This document shows, piece by piece, positions 18,829-28,566 of a stretch of 64,000 nt of DNA (positions within the stretch are counted from its first letter, which is position 1; the number at the start of each line of letters is the position of its first letter). The notes under the pieces are model-generated. The model ran no database searches and had not been told where the DNA came from. It was given only the letters and a program-made list of their open reading frames with translations. The DNA comes from Paenibacillus chibensis (GTDB lineage Bacteria > Bacillota > Bacilli > Paenibacillales > Paenibacillaceae), in NCBI RefSeq assembly GCF_004001045.1, contig NZ_BIMK01000009.1, forward strand, positions 124,001-188,000, written 5' to 3'. The translations under genes were made by a program, and so were the position numbers.

Positions 18829-19779
18829 CTATTGGTTTGTGTTCATATTCCGGTATTCGGTCGGTGTCATCCCGAATCTTTTCCGGAACACCGTATGCAA
18901 ATAACTGCCGCTGGAGAACCCTTCATTCGCAGCAATGCTGTCGATCGGATCTTTGCTTTCCGCGAGCCTTCGGCAGACCGCCTTCAGACGGATATCTTCC
19001 AGGATCTCGCTGAACGAGCGCCCATCCCCCTGCTCTTTGATAATGCGCTGCAGCTGTCTGGCACTGATATGCAGTTTATCCGCAACATCGTCCAGAACGA
19101 CGTCCCCGGATGAATTAGCCTGCATGTATTCGAGCGCAAGCTGATAACGGTAGGCTTTCATGTCCCGGGATGGCATCTGTGCCTCCGTCGGTTCCGATGT
19201 GTAGGCCCTTACGGCCCGCAGTAAAATCTGTATGACGCAATGCTTGATCGTCGTGTACTGCCCCGCATATTTCATCTGCGAAGCCTCGTATGCTTCGAGG
19301 AAGTAGGGCATCGCCACATGCGTATCGCTAACCGGATGCAGCGGAAGACGCGCTAGCTTTTCCATGCAGTCATGGGCTTCGGCCAGCTCCCAGGGATCGG
19401 CCGCCTGGCGGGCGGCCTTTCCTCTATGCTTCTCTTTGTCTGCCAGATGGATGATATCCACATGCAGACAGAGCTCATCCATCGCTTCTAGTTTATCTGC
19501 TTCCTGGTAATGCATCACATCCGGGCCCGTCAAATACAGCATGCCTTCTCTCAGCGAAAAAGGTTCCTCTTCCAGGATGACCATCCCTTTGCCGCGAGGA
19601 ATAAAATGAAATTCATATTCCGCATGCTTATGAAAAGACACCATTTTACCAGGAGGGAAAGAAGTGAGATGAAAGCGGAGCACCCGAATCTCGTAATTCC
19701 CCCAGTACACCTTCAAATCAAGCCGCTCCAGCGCGTCCTGGCGCTCCATCATCGTTTCATACGGAAAGATGTTTGTCAT
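18829..19779 (-). CDS. AraC-family transcriptional regulator with cupin-like sensor
   Basis: This 316-residue regulator has an N-terminal cupin-type sensing domain (FHKHAEYEFHFIPRGKG) and a C-terminal pair of AraC helix-turn-helices (LDDVADKLHISARQLQRIIK, then SIAANEGFSSGSYLHTVFRK). It lies between two Gfo/Idh/MocA genes in one operon and very likely activates it in response to a sugar. GAAGGAA lies before the ATG, 45 bases after the previous stop. Confidence 0.9.
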   Translation of the reverse strand: MTNIFPYETMMERQDALERLDLKVYWGNYEIRVLRFHLTSFPPGKMVSFHKHAEYEFHFIPRGKGMVILEEEPFSLREGMLYLTGPDVMHYQEADKLEAMDELCLHVDIIHLADKEKHRGKAARQAADPWELAEAHDCMEKLARLPLHPVSDTHVAMPYFLEAYEASQMKYAGQYTTIKHCVIQILLRAVRAYTSEPTEAQMPSRDMKAYRYQLALEYMQANSSGDVVLDDVADKLHISARQLQRIIKEQGDGRSFSEILEDIRLKAVCRRLAESKDPIDSIAANEGFSSGSYLHTVFRKRFGMTPTEYRNMNTNQ

Positions 19780-19824
19780 GCAGCACGTTCCTTCTTTCCA
19801 TAATTGAGAACCGCCATGTCCTGC

Positions 19825-20826
19825 TTAAGCCTTCAATTCGTCAACCCGGACCGCGCGGTGCTCACGTGCCGATTGGTTGGCAGCTTCCATCAGCTTTGTC
19901 AGCTCCACCGCATGAGCGATATTTTCGGTTGCCAGCGTGTCATTCTGAATATGCCCGATCCATTGATGGAATGCACTTTCACGCGCGGCTGGAACCGGCA
20001 GCTCAGCCCATTCGTCCTTGTATTCGTCCTTGCGGGAGGTCCGGATCAGCAGCTTTTCGTCCGGCGTGCCGTACAGGAGCGTTCCGTCGGTTCCGTGGAC
20101 TTCAATGCAGAATGGGGAGAAATTGTTCACGAAGCCCGCTTCCACGATGCCCACCGCGCCAGTTGCCGTGGACAGCGTAGCAACCGCATTGTCTTCCACT
20201 TCCTTGCCGGTAACATATCCGAACTGAGCGCTGACATCGACCGCTTCCTGATTCAGGAACAAGCGCGTCAGATACATAGGATGACAGCCGAGATCGATCA
20301 AGGCTCCGCCCAGGCAGTCCTCCAAGCTGTAGAAATGCTCCGGCAGCCAGCCTGCGGTTGCCCCGTTATGAGACAAGCGAACCCGTACAAGGGTCACCTT
20401 TCCGAGTAATTCCTGATCAAGAATATCCCGGATCGCGAGCGTGTAACCATCGTTTAGCCTTGGCAGGGATACCGTCAGCTTCACCTGATGTTCTTCGACC
20501 GCTCCCAGAATCTCATTCACTTCATGCAGCGTCGGTGCCAGTACTTTTTCGGTGAAAATATGCTTGCCCGCTGCCGCTGCTTTCAGCATGACCTCGCGGT
20601 GCATACGCGTAGGCGCATCCACAATGACCGCATCGATGTCATCCCGTGCCAGCATCTCATCCAGGGACGCATAAAATGTGGCGCCTTGTTTCGCCGCTGC
20701 TTCTTGCCCCCGCTCCGGATTCTCGTCCCATACCGCGACGATTTCAGCATCCGGATGCTCCTGTGCCTGCTTGGTATAATCCCACGCGTGAACGTGCCAA
20801 TAACTAATTTTTCCGATTCGAATCAT
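19825..20826 (-). CDS. Gfo/Idh/MocA-family oxidoreductase
   Basis: The 333-residue protein begins MIRIGKISYWHVHAWDY, a Rossmann fold whose glycine loop is altered (usual GxGxxG replaced by SYWHVH). The dehydrogenase motif reads HIFTEKVLAPTLHE, where the usual EKP is EKV. Both changes suggest a divergent subgroup whose catalysis or cofactor use may differ. GAGGTGG 6 bases upstream fixes the ATG at 20826. It is first in the operon with the AraC regulator and a second dehydrogenase. Confidence 0.85.
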   Translation of the reverse strand: MIRIGKISYWHVHAWDYTKQAQEHPDAEIVAVWDENPERGQEAAAKQGATFYASLDEMLARDDIDAVIVDAPTRMHREVMLKAAAAGKHIFTEKVLAPTLHEVNEILGAVEEHQVKLTVSLPRLNDGYTLAIRDILDQELLGKVTLVRVRLSHNGATAGWLPEHFYSLEDCLGGALIDLGCHPMYLTRLFLNQEAVDVSAQFGYVTGKEVEDNAVATLSTATGAVGIVEAGFVNNFSPFCIEVHGTDGTLLYGTPDEKLLIRTSRKDEYKDEWAELPVPAARESAFHQWIGHIQNDTLATENIAHAVELTKLMEAANQSAREHRAVRVDELKA

Positions 20827-20959
20827 GGTTAGCCACCTCAATCTTTAATATTAGGACATCATGCCCTTAATCTAACATATCAAACGCTGAATATGACAGT
20901 ATAACATCACGACAAAACACTTCAGATTTACGACATGATTTCAAAATGCATCAGAAGAA

Positions 20960-21001
20960 AAAGAAGCTCACTCTCTCTTTTGACAAAAGGGTGAGCTTCA
21001 T
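20960..21001 (-). terminator. Intrinsic terminator between two sugar operons
   Basis: The stem GAAGCTCAC / GTGAGCTTC with a long loop, then a T-rich tract on the minus strand (CTTCTTTTTCTTC), ends the operon whose last gene stops at 21013. Confidence 0.8.
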
Positions 21002-21012
21002 TCTATTTAACT

Positions 21013-22107
21013 CTATGTGAAATATACGGTTTTTCCCGTGCGCGCCGATTCGTAGATCGCTTCCAGCACTTCCGTGACAACCAGCGCCTGCTCCGGCTTC
21101 ACCATCGGTTCGGTGTCATTAAGAATGCTGTCGATCCAAAGTCTGCACTCCCTGGCCGACTGGCTTTCGGATTTGCCATCGAAGTAAGCTACGCCTCCGG
21201 TATTGAGCTCCGGCTGTTTCGTGTACAGATGACCCAGCTCCTCGCCGTTGATCCGCAGTCCGTCACGCATATCCGCTCCCGCTTCCGTACCGCACAGCGT
21301 CGCCTTGGCTTCGCCCACGTCCAGCGTGTTCAGCGCCCAGCTGGATTCCAGTGCCACCGTTGCCCCGTTCTCCATCGTGATGAATCCGAACGCGGAATCT
21401 TCCACGGTAAACTGCTCGGGATCCCAAGGACCGAATGCGTTAGCCGCATCCTTTTTACTGCCCAGCTTGTAGTAGACATTACCAACAACGCTTTTCACCT
21501 TGTAGTTGTCCATCAGCCACAGCGTCAAGTCCAGTGCATGGGTACCGATATCGATCAGCGGGCCTCCGCCCTGCTCTTCCTCGTTCAAAAATACGCCCCA
21601 GGTCGGTACCGCGCGTCTGCGAATGGCATGGGCCTTGGCAAAATAAACATCGCCCAGATCGCCGCGTTCGCAGATTTTCTTCAAGAGGAGCGAATCCGGA
21701 CGGTAGCGGTTATCATATCCGATCGTCAGCTTTTTGCCTGTGCGCTTGGCGGCTTCCAGCATCGCCCTGGCTTCCTCGGAGGTTTTGGCCATCGGCTTTT
21801 CGCACATGACATGCTTGCCTGCTTCCAGGGCGGCGATCGTAATGAAGGAGTGCGATTTGTTCGGCGTGCACACATGAATCACATCGATGCTATCGTCCTT
21901 CAACAGCTCACGGTAATCCGTATAGATTGCAATGTCTTCCTTGCCGATTTTGTGGGCGGATTGAACCGCGCGTTCCTCGATAATGTCGCAAAACGCGACC
22001 AATTCGACGTTCGGATGGGCATTCAGATTCGGGATATGCTTGCCGTTAGCTATTCCCCCGCAGCCGATGACACCCACTCTTACTTTTTTCAGTTCCTGCT
22101 CTGCCAT
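21013..22107 (-). CDS. Gfo/Idh/MocA-family oxidoreductase
   Basis: This 364-residue enzyme has a standard Rossmann loop (VRVGVIGCGGIANGKH) and the EKP motif (HVMCEKPMAKTSEEA), followed by the family's second domain with GPLIDIGTHALDLTLWLM. The substrate is probably a sugar or cyclitol. GGGAG lies 10 bases before the ATG. The gene follows the TIM-barrel isomerase by 27 bases in the same operon, a common pairing in inositol- and keto-sugar pathways. Confidence 0.9.
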   Translation of the reverse strand: MAEQELKKVRVGVIGCGGIANGKHIPNLNAHPNVELVAFCDIIEERAVQSAHKIGKEDIAIYTDYRELLKDDSIDVIHVCTPNKSHSFITIAALEAGKHVMCEKPMAKTSEEARAMLEAAKRTGKKLTIGYDNRYRPDSLLLKKICERGDLGDVYFAKAHAIRRRAVPTWGVFLNEEEQGGGPLIDIGTHALDLTLWLMDNYKVKSVVGNVYYKLGSKKDAANAFGPWDPEQFTVEDSAFGFITMENGATVALESSWALNTLDVGEAKATLCGTEAGADMRDGLRINGEELGHLYTKQPELNTGGVAYFDGKSESQSARECRLWIDSILNDTEPMVKPEQALVVTEVLEAIYESARTGKTVYFT

Positions 22108-22134
22108 ATATGATCATCTCCCGATACAATTTGT

Positions 22135-22881
22135 TTATAATATTTGTCGAAGGTATTGCAGACTGGCCGCGATACTGTCGAGCTGTGGAATTTCATATTC
22201 TTCCTGCTCGACCGTGTACCACTCGACGCCGTAACGCTTGCCCGCTTCCGTGATGGCCGCGAAATCCATGATGCCGGAGCCGATCTCCGTATTGCGGACG
22301 TCTTCTCTGCTTTTCATGTCCTTGATGTGAAGAATTCGGCAGCGATCCTTGAATTGCTCGATCCAGTCCACGGAACGGAAGCCTGCATGCTCTGCCCAAT
22401 ATGTATCCAGCTCCAGGAAGAGATGATCCGGGTGGGTATGGTTTGCGAGCCACTCCAGTCCGGTCAAGCCGTCGAATTTCTGAAATTCGACCCCGTGATT
22501 GTGGTAGCCGAAGCGAATGCCCTGCTCCTTGCAGCGTTCCCCGATCCGGTCCAGGCGTTCTGCGGTCCGCCTATAGCTGTCAGCGCTTTCACGCATTTCT
22601 TCGGGAAGTCCCGGACAAATGATATACGGACTGCCGATGGCCAGCGAGTATTCGATCGTCTGTTCCAGCTGGAGCATCAGATCGGAAATGCCGATGTGAC
22701 TGCCAGCAGCTTTCAGTCCGTATGCGTCGAGCGCCTGCCGCAAATCTGCCGCCGATGTTCCGAAATATCCGGCGAATTCGACGCCATCATAACCAATATC
22801 CGCCACCTTTTTCAGCGTGCCAAGAAAATCCGTGCTTGTAAGCTCTTTGATGGAATACAGCTGAAGCGCTATATTCTTCAT
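22135..22881 (-). CDS. Sugar phosphate isomerase/epimerase-type TIM-barrel protein
   Basis: The 248-residue protein belongs to the xylose isomerase-like TIM-barrel (AP endonuclease 2) superfamily. Typical elements are VADIGYDGVEFAGYFG, FGYHNHGVEF, LFLELDTYWAEHAG and ILHIKDM, which supply His, Glu and Asp metal ligands. The start at 22881 is set by GGAGG in the sequence before MKNIALQLYS; 22 upstream codons are rejected. It is the first gene of a two-gene operon and faces away from the AraC regulator at 23004. Confidence 0.88.
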   Translation of the reverse strand: MKNIALQLYSIKELTSTDFLGTLKKVADIGYDGVEFAGYFGTSAADLRQALDAYGLKAAGSHIGISDLMLQLEQTIEYSLAIGSPYIICPGLPEEMRESADSYRRTAERLDRIGERCKEQGIRFGYHNHGVEFQKFDGLTGLEWLANHTHPDHLFLELDTYWAEHAGFRSVDWIEQFKDRCRILHIKDMKSREDVRNTEIGSGIMDFAAITEAGKRYGVEWYTVEQEEYEIPQLDSIAASLQYLRQIL

Positions 22882-23003
22882 TGATTTGCCTCCTTCCGTG
22901 TAACAAGTCAAGGTAAGGATACCAAAATCACCGAAATAGTAATACAATGAACCTATTCTAAAGTATTAAATATTTGTCATGCTGAAGACGAGGTGCTGAA
23001 ATA

Positions 23004-23891
23004 ATGCCTGAACCGTATTTCGAATCCAACCGATCTGCCGCCGGGTCGATTCATTATCCCTATGAAAGCATGATCCACTCCAGCCAAGCCTCCAGCTGCA
23101 TTGTGGGTCCCCACTGGCATCTTTATATCGAAATCCTGTATTTCCTTTCCGGCACGGCGAAGGTATTTCTGGGCGGCACATGCCATGTTCTCGGAAAAGG
23201 CGACTTAATTCTGATCCACTCGCATGAGACGCATTCCATTTACTCCTTGGATGAAGAGGTTTCCTATATCGTCGTCAAATTCGATCCCGAAATTCTGTAC
23301 TCCACGTCACGCACGTTCCTGGAATCCAAATACATCCTTCCGTTTACGCTGGCCGATGCTGGTGGACAACGGGTTTTTGCTGAAAAGGATATTACGGATA
23401 CGCCGATTCCTTCCCTGATCCGGGAGATCTACGACGAATTCACGGCGAAGGGCTTCGGCTTCGAGCTGGCGGTCCGCACCCTGATCTGCCGCGTCTTTTT
23501 GTGGTTTCTGCGCAGGACGCATCACCAGCAGTGGAGCTGGGAAGTGGCGCATTCGCTGAATGACAGCGACTATCAGATGCTGCAGAAGGTATTCGAATAC
23601 ATCGACTATAATTACATGAACGATATCAATGCCCAAACGGCCGCCAGCCTGTGCAACATGAGCTACAGCTATTTTTCAAGAAGATTCAAAGCGATCATGG
23701 GAAAAACGTTCACCAATTACCTCAGCTATATCCGGATTACGGAAGCGGAGAAGCTCCTGCTCACCACGGACCGGAGCATGACCAGCATCGCTCTAGAAGT
23801 GGGCTTTTCCAGCTCCAGTTATTTTATACAGCAGTTCCGGCAGTTCAAGAACATCTCGCCCCATCAATTCCGACTTAAAGGAAAAGCCTGA
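23004..23891 (+). CDS. AraC-family transcriptional regulator
   Basis: This 295-residue regulator combines an N-terminal cupin-like domain (GPHWHLYIEILYFLSGTAKV) with a C-terminal AraC DNA-binding domain (AASLCNMSYSYFSRRFKAIM and IALEVGFSSSSYFIQQFRQF). It is divergent from the isomerase/dehydrogenase operon and probably controls it from the 120-base shared spacer. GAGGTG lies 8 bases before the ATG. Its stop codon lies inside the terminator stem at 23882-23911. Confidence 0.9.
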   Translation: MPEPYFESNRSAAGSIHYPYESMIHSSQASSCIVGPHWHLYIEILYFLSGTAKVFLGGTCHVLGKGDLILIHSHETHSIYSLDEEVSYIVVKFDPEILYSTSRTFLESKYILPFTLADAGGQRVFAEKDITDTPIPSLIREIYDEFTAKGFGFELAVRTLICRVFLWFLRRTHHQQWSWEVAHSLNDSDYQMLQKVFEYIDYNYMNDINAQTAASLCNMSYSYFSRRFKAIMGKTFTNYLSYIRITEAEKLLLTTDRSMTSIALEVGFSSSSYFIQQFRQFKNISPHQFRLKGKA

Positions 23892-23911
23892 AGCTCACGC
23901 TTCAGGCTTTT
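23882..23911. terminator. Bidirectional intrinsic terminator
   Basis: A perfect 13-bp stem AAAAGCCTGAAGC / GCTTCAGGCTTTT with a TCAC loop separates the convergent araC-type and lmrB genes. Confidence 0.92.
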
Positions 23912-23941
23912 GGTATGTGGGGGATGCATATAGTACCGGAA

Positions 23942-25384
23942 TTATTTAATTTTAACCCGCTTGATAAAGAGCGCCGTGACGAACCCGATCAGTGCGACAA
24001 TCATGCCGAACAGGAAAGCACCTTGCACGCCGGCGGTCAGCGCATCCAGCATATTGGGATTCTCCGCATGATTGTTCATGTAATGCGTTTGTCCGGCGGT
24101 CATAATGCTGACCGCAAGCGCGGTGCCGATGGCGCCGGCAACCTGCTGCAGCGTATTCATGATGGCTGTTCCATCCGGGTAATACTGCTTCGGCAGCTGG
24201 TTCAAACCATTGGTCTGCGCCGGCATCATGATCATCGAGATCCCGATCATCAGGCAGGTATGCAGCACAATGACGAGAATAATCGCCGAAGTCGGCGTGA
24301 TTCCGGAGAAGAACCACAGCATGGCCGCCGCGATCAGGAAGCCCGGGAATACAAGCCACTTCGGACCGTATTTATCGAACAGGCGTCCCATAATCGGTGA
24401 CATAATACCGTTGATAATGCCACCCGGCAGCATGATCAGACCGGCGTAGAATGCTGTTTTTCCGAATCCCATCTGCAGGTACATCGGCAGCACCAGCATG
24501 GATGAAAGAATGATCATCATGGAGATGAAGACCATGAGCGTGCCGAGCGTGAACATCGGATATTTAAAGGCCCGCAGATTGATCATCGGCTCCTTCATCC
24601 GCAGCTGGCGGAAAGCGAACAGGATGAGGGCAACAATCCCTACGGCGATCGAAACGATTACCTTGGTGCTGCTCCAGCCCCCGCTGCCTTCACCCGCGCT
24701 GCTGAAGCCAAAGACGATCCCGCCGAATCCTACCGATGAAAGAATGATCGATAGTACATCGATTTTCGGTTTCGTAATCTCGGACACATTTTGCATGAAG
24801 AAAATACCGCATAGCAAGGAAATAACCAAGAACGGCAGCGACATCCAGAAGATCCAGTGCCAGCTCAAATGCTCGATCAATACTCCGGCGATGGTCGGCC
24901 CGATCGCGGGCGCGAACATGATTACCAGTCCGATAATGCCCATGGCCGCCCCCCTCTTTTCAGGAGGGAAAATGACCAAAATTGTATTAAACATCAAGGG
25001 GAGCATGATCCCCGTCCCTATCGCCTGCACCACCCGGGCCAGCAGCAGAATTTCGAAATTCGGAGCGAGCGCCGCAATGATCGTGCCCAGGATCGAGAAG
25101 CAGATGGCTGTTACAAACAGCTGTCTTGTCGTAAACCACTGCAGGATTAAGCCCGAAACAGGGACAAGAATCCCGAGCGTGAGCAGATAACCGGTTGTCA
25201 GCCACTGCACCGTTGCCGGCTCGATATGCAGCACTGTCATTAAATCGCTAAGCGCGACATTCAGCGCTGTTTCACTGAACATGCCGATAAATCCGCTGAT
25301 CAGAAGCGCAATCATGATCGGAATGACTTTAAATTTCTTTTGTTCTTTCGGTTGTATTGTCTGTTGATGTATGGTTGCTTCCAA
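23942..25384 (-). CDS. lmrB: DHA2-type multidrug exporter LmrB
   Basis: This MFS protein has 14 predicted membrane segments. It shows the DHA2 motif C region GILVPVSGLILQWFTTRQLF and the segment GISMIMMPAQTNGLNQLPK, closely matching B. subtilis LmrB, a lincomycin/puromycin exporter. Substrates here are inferred. The ribosome site GGAGG fits a TTG at 25384 (8 bases); an in-frame ATG at 25399 has no ribosome site but cannot be excluded. It lies directly after lmrA in the same operon. Confidence 0.9.
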   Translation of the reverse strand: MEATIHQQTIQPKEQKKFKVIPIMIALLISGFIGMFSETALNVALSDLMTVLHIEPATVQWLTTGYLLTLGILVPVSGLILQWFTTRQLFVTAICFSILGTIIAALAPNFEILLLARVVQAIGTGIMLPLMFNTILVIFPPEKRGAAMGIIGLVIMFAPAIGPTIAGVLIEHLSWHWIFWMSLPFLVISLLCGIFFMQNVSEITKPKIDVLSIILSSVGFGGIVFGFSSAGEGSGGWSSTKVIVSIAVGIVALILFAFRQLRMKEPMINLRAFKYPMFTLGTLMVFISMMIILSSMLVLPMYLQMGFGKTAFYAGLIMLPGGIINGIMSPIMGRLFDKYGPKWLVFPGFLIAAAMLWFFSGITPTSAIILVIVLHTCLMIGISMIMMPAQTNGLNQLPKQYYPDGTAIMNTLQQVAGAIGTALAVSIMTAGQTHYMNNHAENPNMLDALTAGVQGAFLFGMIVALIGFVTALFIKRVKIK

Positions 25385-25409
25385 ATTCTCATCCTCCATA
25401 TGTCTATAT

Positions 25410-26003
25410 CTAAGTTTGCGATCGGCCAAGCACCTCGTTCAGCATCAAACCTGCGTACTTGGATATCAATAAAATGTGCCGCGTATCCCGGTTCGTTTGA
25501 GCCAGTATCAAGGCCCCTTCCAGCATCGACAGCAGAACCTCGGCCGTTTCTGTGGCAAGCTGCTCCTGAAGCCCCTCCTTCAGGAGCCTTCCGGAAATGA
25601 TGTGCAGCCACTCCGCCAGCACGCTCTGGCAAGCTGCCCTCAATGAATCGCTAATCGCCGAGGTTTCGACCGCCATCCAGAAGCTGAATGGAATGAAGCC
25701 TTCAAAATCGGTAGCCTGCGCGTCTTCGGCCATATTTTCGATAAAACGCTGCACCGCGCGCACCGGATCCGGTACACGCTCGAAGACATCCTTCCATTTA
25801 TCAGCCACGATCCGTTTCGAGCGGTCAATGCATTGGAGCGCCAGCTCCTCTTTGCCTTCAGGAAAATAATAATAAAGGGATCCCTTCGGGCAGCAGCTTT
25901 CCTTAATAATCTGATTCAATCCCGTTCCATGGTACCCCTGCTTGAAGAACAGCTTGGATGCTGTGTCCAGAACAGTCTCACGTGAATTGGGCTTGCCTGC
26001 CAT
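25410..26003 (-). CDS. lmrA: TetR-family repressor LmrA
   Basis: The 197-residue repressor has an N-terminal TetR helix-turn-helix (LNQIIKESCCPKGSLYYYFP) and a C-terminal domain of the LmrA/YxaF type. It should repress its own operon with lmrB; ligand binding, in Bacillus by flavonoids, releases it. GAGGTGG lies 9 bases before the ATG. The operator is visible 20 bases upstream of the start. Confidence 0.9.
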   Translation of the reverse strand: MAGKPNSRETVLDTASKLFFKQGYHGTGLNQIIKESCCPKGSLYYYFPEGKEELALQCIDRSKRIVADKWKDVFERVPDPVRAVQRFIENMAEDAQATDFEGFIPFSFWMAVETSAISDSLRAACQSVLAEWLHIISGRLLKEGLQEQLATETAEVLLSMLEGALILAQTNRDTRHILLISKYAGLMLNEVLGRSQT

Positions 26004-26022
26004 CGATATTCACCACCTCAAA

Positions 26023-26073
26023 TTATAGTGATCGGTCTACATATTATAGCGGGCGCTAACACCTGTTTGTCAA
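26023..26073 (-). promoter_or_regulatory. lmrAB promoter with LmrA/YxaF box
   Basis: The minus strand reads TTGACA (26068-26073), a long 19-base spacer and TATAAT (26043-26048). Immediately after it lies TAGACCGATCACTATAAT (about 26023-26040), which differs at only a few positions from the B. subtilis LmrA/YxaF operator ATAGACCAGTCACTATATTT. A repressor bound here would cover the transcription start. Confidence 0.82.
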
Positions 26074-26123
26074 ACTTTTTTTATGGACAACAGATCTGAA
26101 AAATATGGCAGGATGAACGTGAA

Positions 26124-26152
26124 AACAAAAAAGCCCGTGCCTCAGCACGGGC
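26124..26152 (-). terminator. Intrinsic terminator of the pxp-pcp operon
   Basis: The stem GCCCGTGC / GCACGGGC with loop CTCA is followed on the minus strand by a T-run, 10 bases past the pcp stop. Confidence 0.9.
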
Positions 26153-26162
26153 AAAACATGAA

Positions 26163-26786
26163 TTAGTTCGGACGGATTAGCGTACCTACGATCACCTTCA
26201 GCCCCAGAAGCATCGTCTCATGAGATAAGGACGGAAGGCTTGGCTTATGCGCAGCCATGTCCTGCGAAGCCGGGAAATGGACGAACCCGCCAGCGATCGG
26301 CAAATCATGCAAGCGGATATAATCCAGGAGGGCATACATCGTATTATTGCAAATAAAGGTTCCGGCCGAGTAGGAAATGGATGCGGGAATGCCCTGCTGC
26401 TGCATAGCCTCGACCATTTGCCGTACCGGCAAACGGGTAAACAAGCCGTCAGGTCCGTCCGGATTTACCACTTCGTTATAGGGACGGTTTCCGTTATTGT
26501 CCGCGATGGCCGACTCCTTCGGTACCTCTTTCAGATTGATGGCGATTTGCTCCGGCGTAATGGAAGTTCTTCCCGACGCTAAACCGCAGCAGACCACGGC
26601 ATCCGGCTGTACGGATTCGATTGACGCTATCAATTTTTCCGAGCATGCATCAAACACGACCGGGAGCAGCAGCGTATGAATCTCCGCTCCCTGGATCGAT
26701 TCTTTAGCGATGTCCTCCAGCAGTCTCTGAGTCGGGTTAATTTCATCTCCGCCAAAGGGTTCAAAAGCAGTAATTAGAATTTTCAA
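26163..26786 (-). CDS. pcp: Pyroglutamyl-peptidase I
   Basis: This 207-residue cysteine peptidase (family C15) removes N-terminal pyroglutamate from peptides in the cytoplasm. The catalytic triad is visible: Glu79 (SITPEQIA), Cys146 (GTFICNNTMY) and His170 (GGFVHFP). It starts with TTG, 7 bases after GGGAGG. It is the last gene of the operon with pxpBCA, so the released 5-oxoproline can be converted to glutamate by its operon partners. Confidence 0.95.
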   Translation of the reverse strand: MKILITAFEPFGGDEINPTQRLLEDIAKESIQGAEIHTLLLPVVFDACSEKLIASIESVQPDAVVCCGLASGRTSITPEQIAINLKEVPKESAIADNNGNRPYNEVVNPDGPDGLFTRLPVRQMVEAMQQQGIPASISYSAGTFICNNTMYALLDYIRLHDLPIAGGFVHFPASQDMAAHKPSLPSLSHETMLLGLKVIVGTLIRPN

Positions 26787-26810
26787 GTGATTTCCTCCCG
26801 CTGTGTCATT

Positions 26811-27566
26811 TTACAAAGCCTGTACGGATACCTTTTCCTCACGTAAAGCCGCGCGGAGCATTCGGGCAAATGAAAGCGCATGGGCTCCATCCCCGTGTAT
26901 GCACACCGTATCGGCCTGAATCTGTATTTCCGCTCCGCTGACGGTGGCGACCGTGCCCTTTTTCACCATTTGCAAGACCTGCCCTACTGCCTGTGAGGGA
27001 TCTTCGATCAGGGAGCCCGGCCTGCTTCTGGGCGTCAAAGAACCGTCCTCCTGATAGGTCCGATCGGCAAACACCTCTGCGGCGGTCTTCAGTCCGTACT
27101 GTTGTCCGGCATGGATAAGCTCGCTTCCGGATAGCCCGAAGAGGACGATCGACGAGTCGATCGCGTGGACAGCGGCGGCAATCGCCTCTGCCAACGGCTT
27201 GTCCGATGCAGCCATATTGTACAGCGCACCATGCGGTTTTACATGTCGAACGATGCCTCCCTCCTGTCTGGCGAAAGCCTGAAGCGCCCCGAGCTGGTAC
27301 GTCACCATGTCGAATACCTCTTCCGGCGACACCTCCATGCGGCGTCTGCCGAAGCCCTCCAAATCAGGCAAACCCGGGTGGGCTCCGATAGCTACACCTT
27401 TTTCGATCGCCATTCGGACTGTCCGGCGCATCACGGCAGGATCCCCGGCATGAAAGCCGCAGGCAATATTGGCGGAACTGATTTCATTCATCAGATCCGC
27501 GTCCGAGCCAAGCGTGTAACGTCCAAAGCTTTCGCCCATATCGCAGTTCAGATCAATCCTCGTCAT
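26811..27566 (-). CDS. pxpA: 5-oxoprolinase subunit A (LamB/YcsF family)
   Basis: The 251-residue protein starts [20 protein letters not shown] and contains [14 protein letters not shown] and [14 protein letters not shown], all hallmark LamB/YcsF segments. PxpA works with PxpB and PxpC to hydrolyse 5-oxoproline to glutamate using ATP. The start overlaps the end of pxpC by 14 bases, and AAGGAGGGG lies just upstream. Confidence 0.95.
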   Translation of the reverse strand: MTRIDLNCDMGESFGRYTLGSDADLMNEISSANIACGFHAGDPAVMRRTVRMAIEKGVAIGAHPGLPDLEGFGRRRMEVSPEEVFDMVTYQLGALQAFARQEGGIVRHVKPHGALYNMAASDKPLAEAIAAAVHAIDSSIVLFGLSGSELIHAGQQYGLKTAAEVFADRTYQEDGSLTPRSRPGSLIEDPSQAVGQVLQMVKKGTVATVSGAEIQIQADTVCIHGDGAHALSFARMLRAALREEKVSVQAL

Positions 27567-28566
27567 GGAACCCCTCCTTCAGCTTGCAGTTGATCATGCA
27601 TTGTAATGCTCTCATCGCCTGAACCTGCTGCATATACAGCATCTCGGATTCGGATGGAGTAATTTCGAGGAAACGAAGGCTTCCGCCGGGAGCCAGCTGG
27701 GCGATCCGCGGCAAATCGACCGTCGCGACCTGCGCAATTTTGGGATAGCCGCCGAGCGTTTGCCGATCAGCCATCAGGATAATGGGCTGGCCATCCGCAG
27801 GCACCTGCACCGTTCCCGAGACCACACCCTCCGATATGTACTCTTTAGGCGCTTCAAGCGCTAGTGTGGGTCCGGACAAACGAAAGCCCATCCGGTCGGA
27901 TTCCGGTTTCACCGTGTAGACGCCTTGATAGAATTGATCAATTGATTCAGAACGAAAATCTGCAAACTGACGACCATGCGTGACTCTGACGATTTGATTC
28001 GCCTGGATATAAGGACGCCGGGGAGCTGCAGACCAACGCACGGCTTGAAACGGAGCGTCCTTCTGTTGGCATGCCGATGAAAATTCAGCGGTGCGCCCTG
28101 ATTTTCCGGCATGAAGAATGTCCCCGGATTCAAGTGCCCTTCCGTTCAAGCCGCCAATCCCTGCGCGGATGTAGGTGCTTTTGCTGCCCATGACGACAGG
28201 AACATCAATACCTCCGGAAATCGCCAAGTAGGATCTCGAGCCGGATACCGGACGCCGAAATGCAAGCTCGCTTCCTTCACGAAAAAGGACGGGTCTCCAC
28301 ATCGGAACCGTTAACCCGCCGCATTCGGGAGATAAATCGGCGCCTGTAATCGAAACAAGCGAATCTTGAAGAAAACGTAAAGAAAATCCGGACCAGGTCA
28401 ATTCAAGCACCGCTTCGCTGCCTGAATTGCCTACCAGCCAATTAGCGAGCTTGTATGCGTAACCATCCATGGCACCTGAGGTGCTGACGCCGTATTTTCC
28501 GTATCCCGTTCTCCCCATATCCTGTACCGTCGTCAGCAATCCCCGTTTCAATACTTCAATGCTCAT
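27553..28566 (-). CDS. pxpC: 5-oxoprolinase subunit C
   Basis: This member of the biotin-dependent carboxyltransferase-like (KipA/AHS2) family has the motifs [19 protein letters not shown], the [18 protein letters not shown] segment and [17 protein letters not shown]. It forms the 5-oxoprolinase with PxpA and PxpB. The ATG at 28566 overlaps the pxpB stop as ATGA, and GGAGG lies 9 bases upstream; an in-frame ATG two codons earlier sits too close to that site. Confidence 0.94.
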   Translation of the reverse strand: MSIEVLKRGLLTTVQDMGRTGYGKYGVSTSGAMDGYAYKLANWLVGNSGSEAVLELTWSGFSLRFLQDSLVSITGADLSPECGGLTVPMWRPVLFREGSELAFRRPVSGSRSYLAISGGIDVPVVMGSKSTYIRAGIGGLNGRALESGDILHAGKSGRTAEFSSACQQKDAPFQAVRWSAAPRRPYIQANQIVRVTHGRQFADFRSESIDQFYQGVYTVKPESDRMGFRLSGPTLALEAPKEYISEGVVSGTVQVPADGQPIILMADRQTLGGYPKIAQVATVDLPRIAQLAPGGSLRFLEITPSESEMLYMQQVQAMRALQCMINCKLKEGFHDED

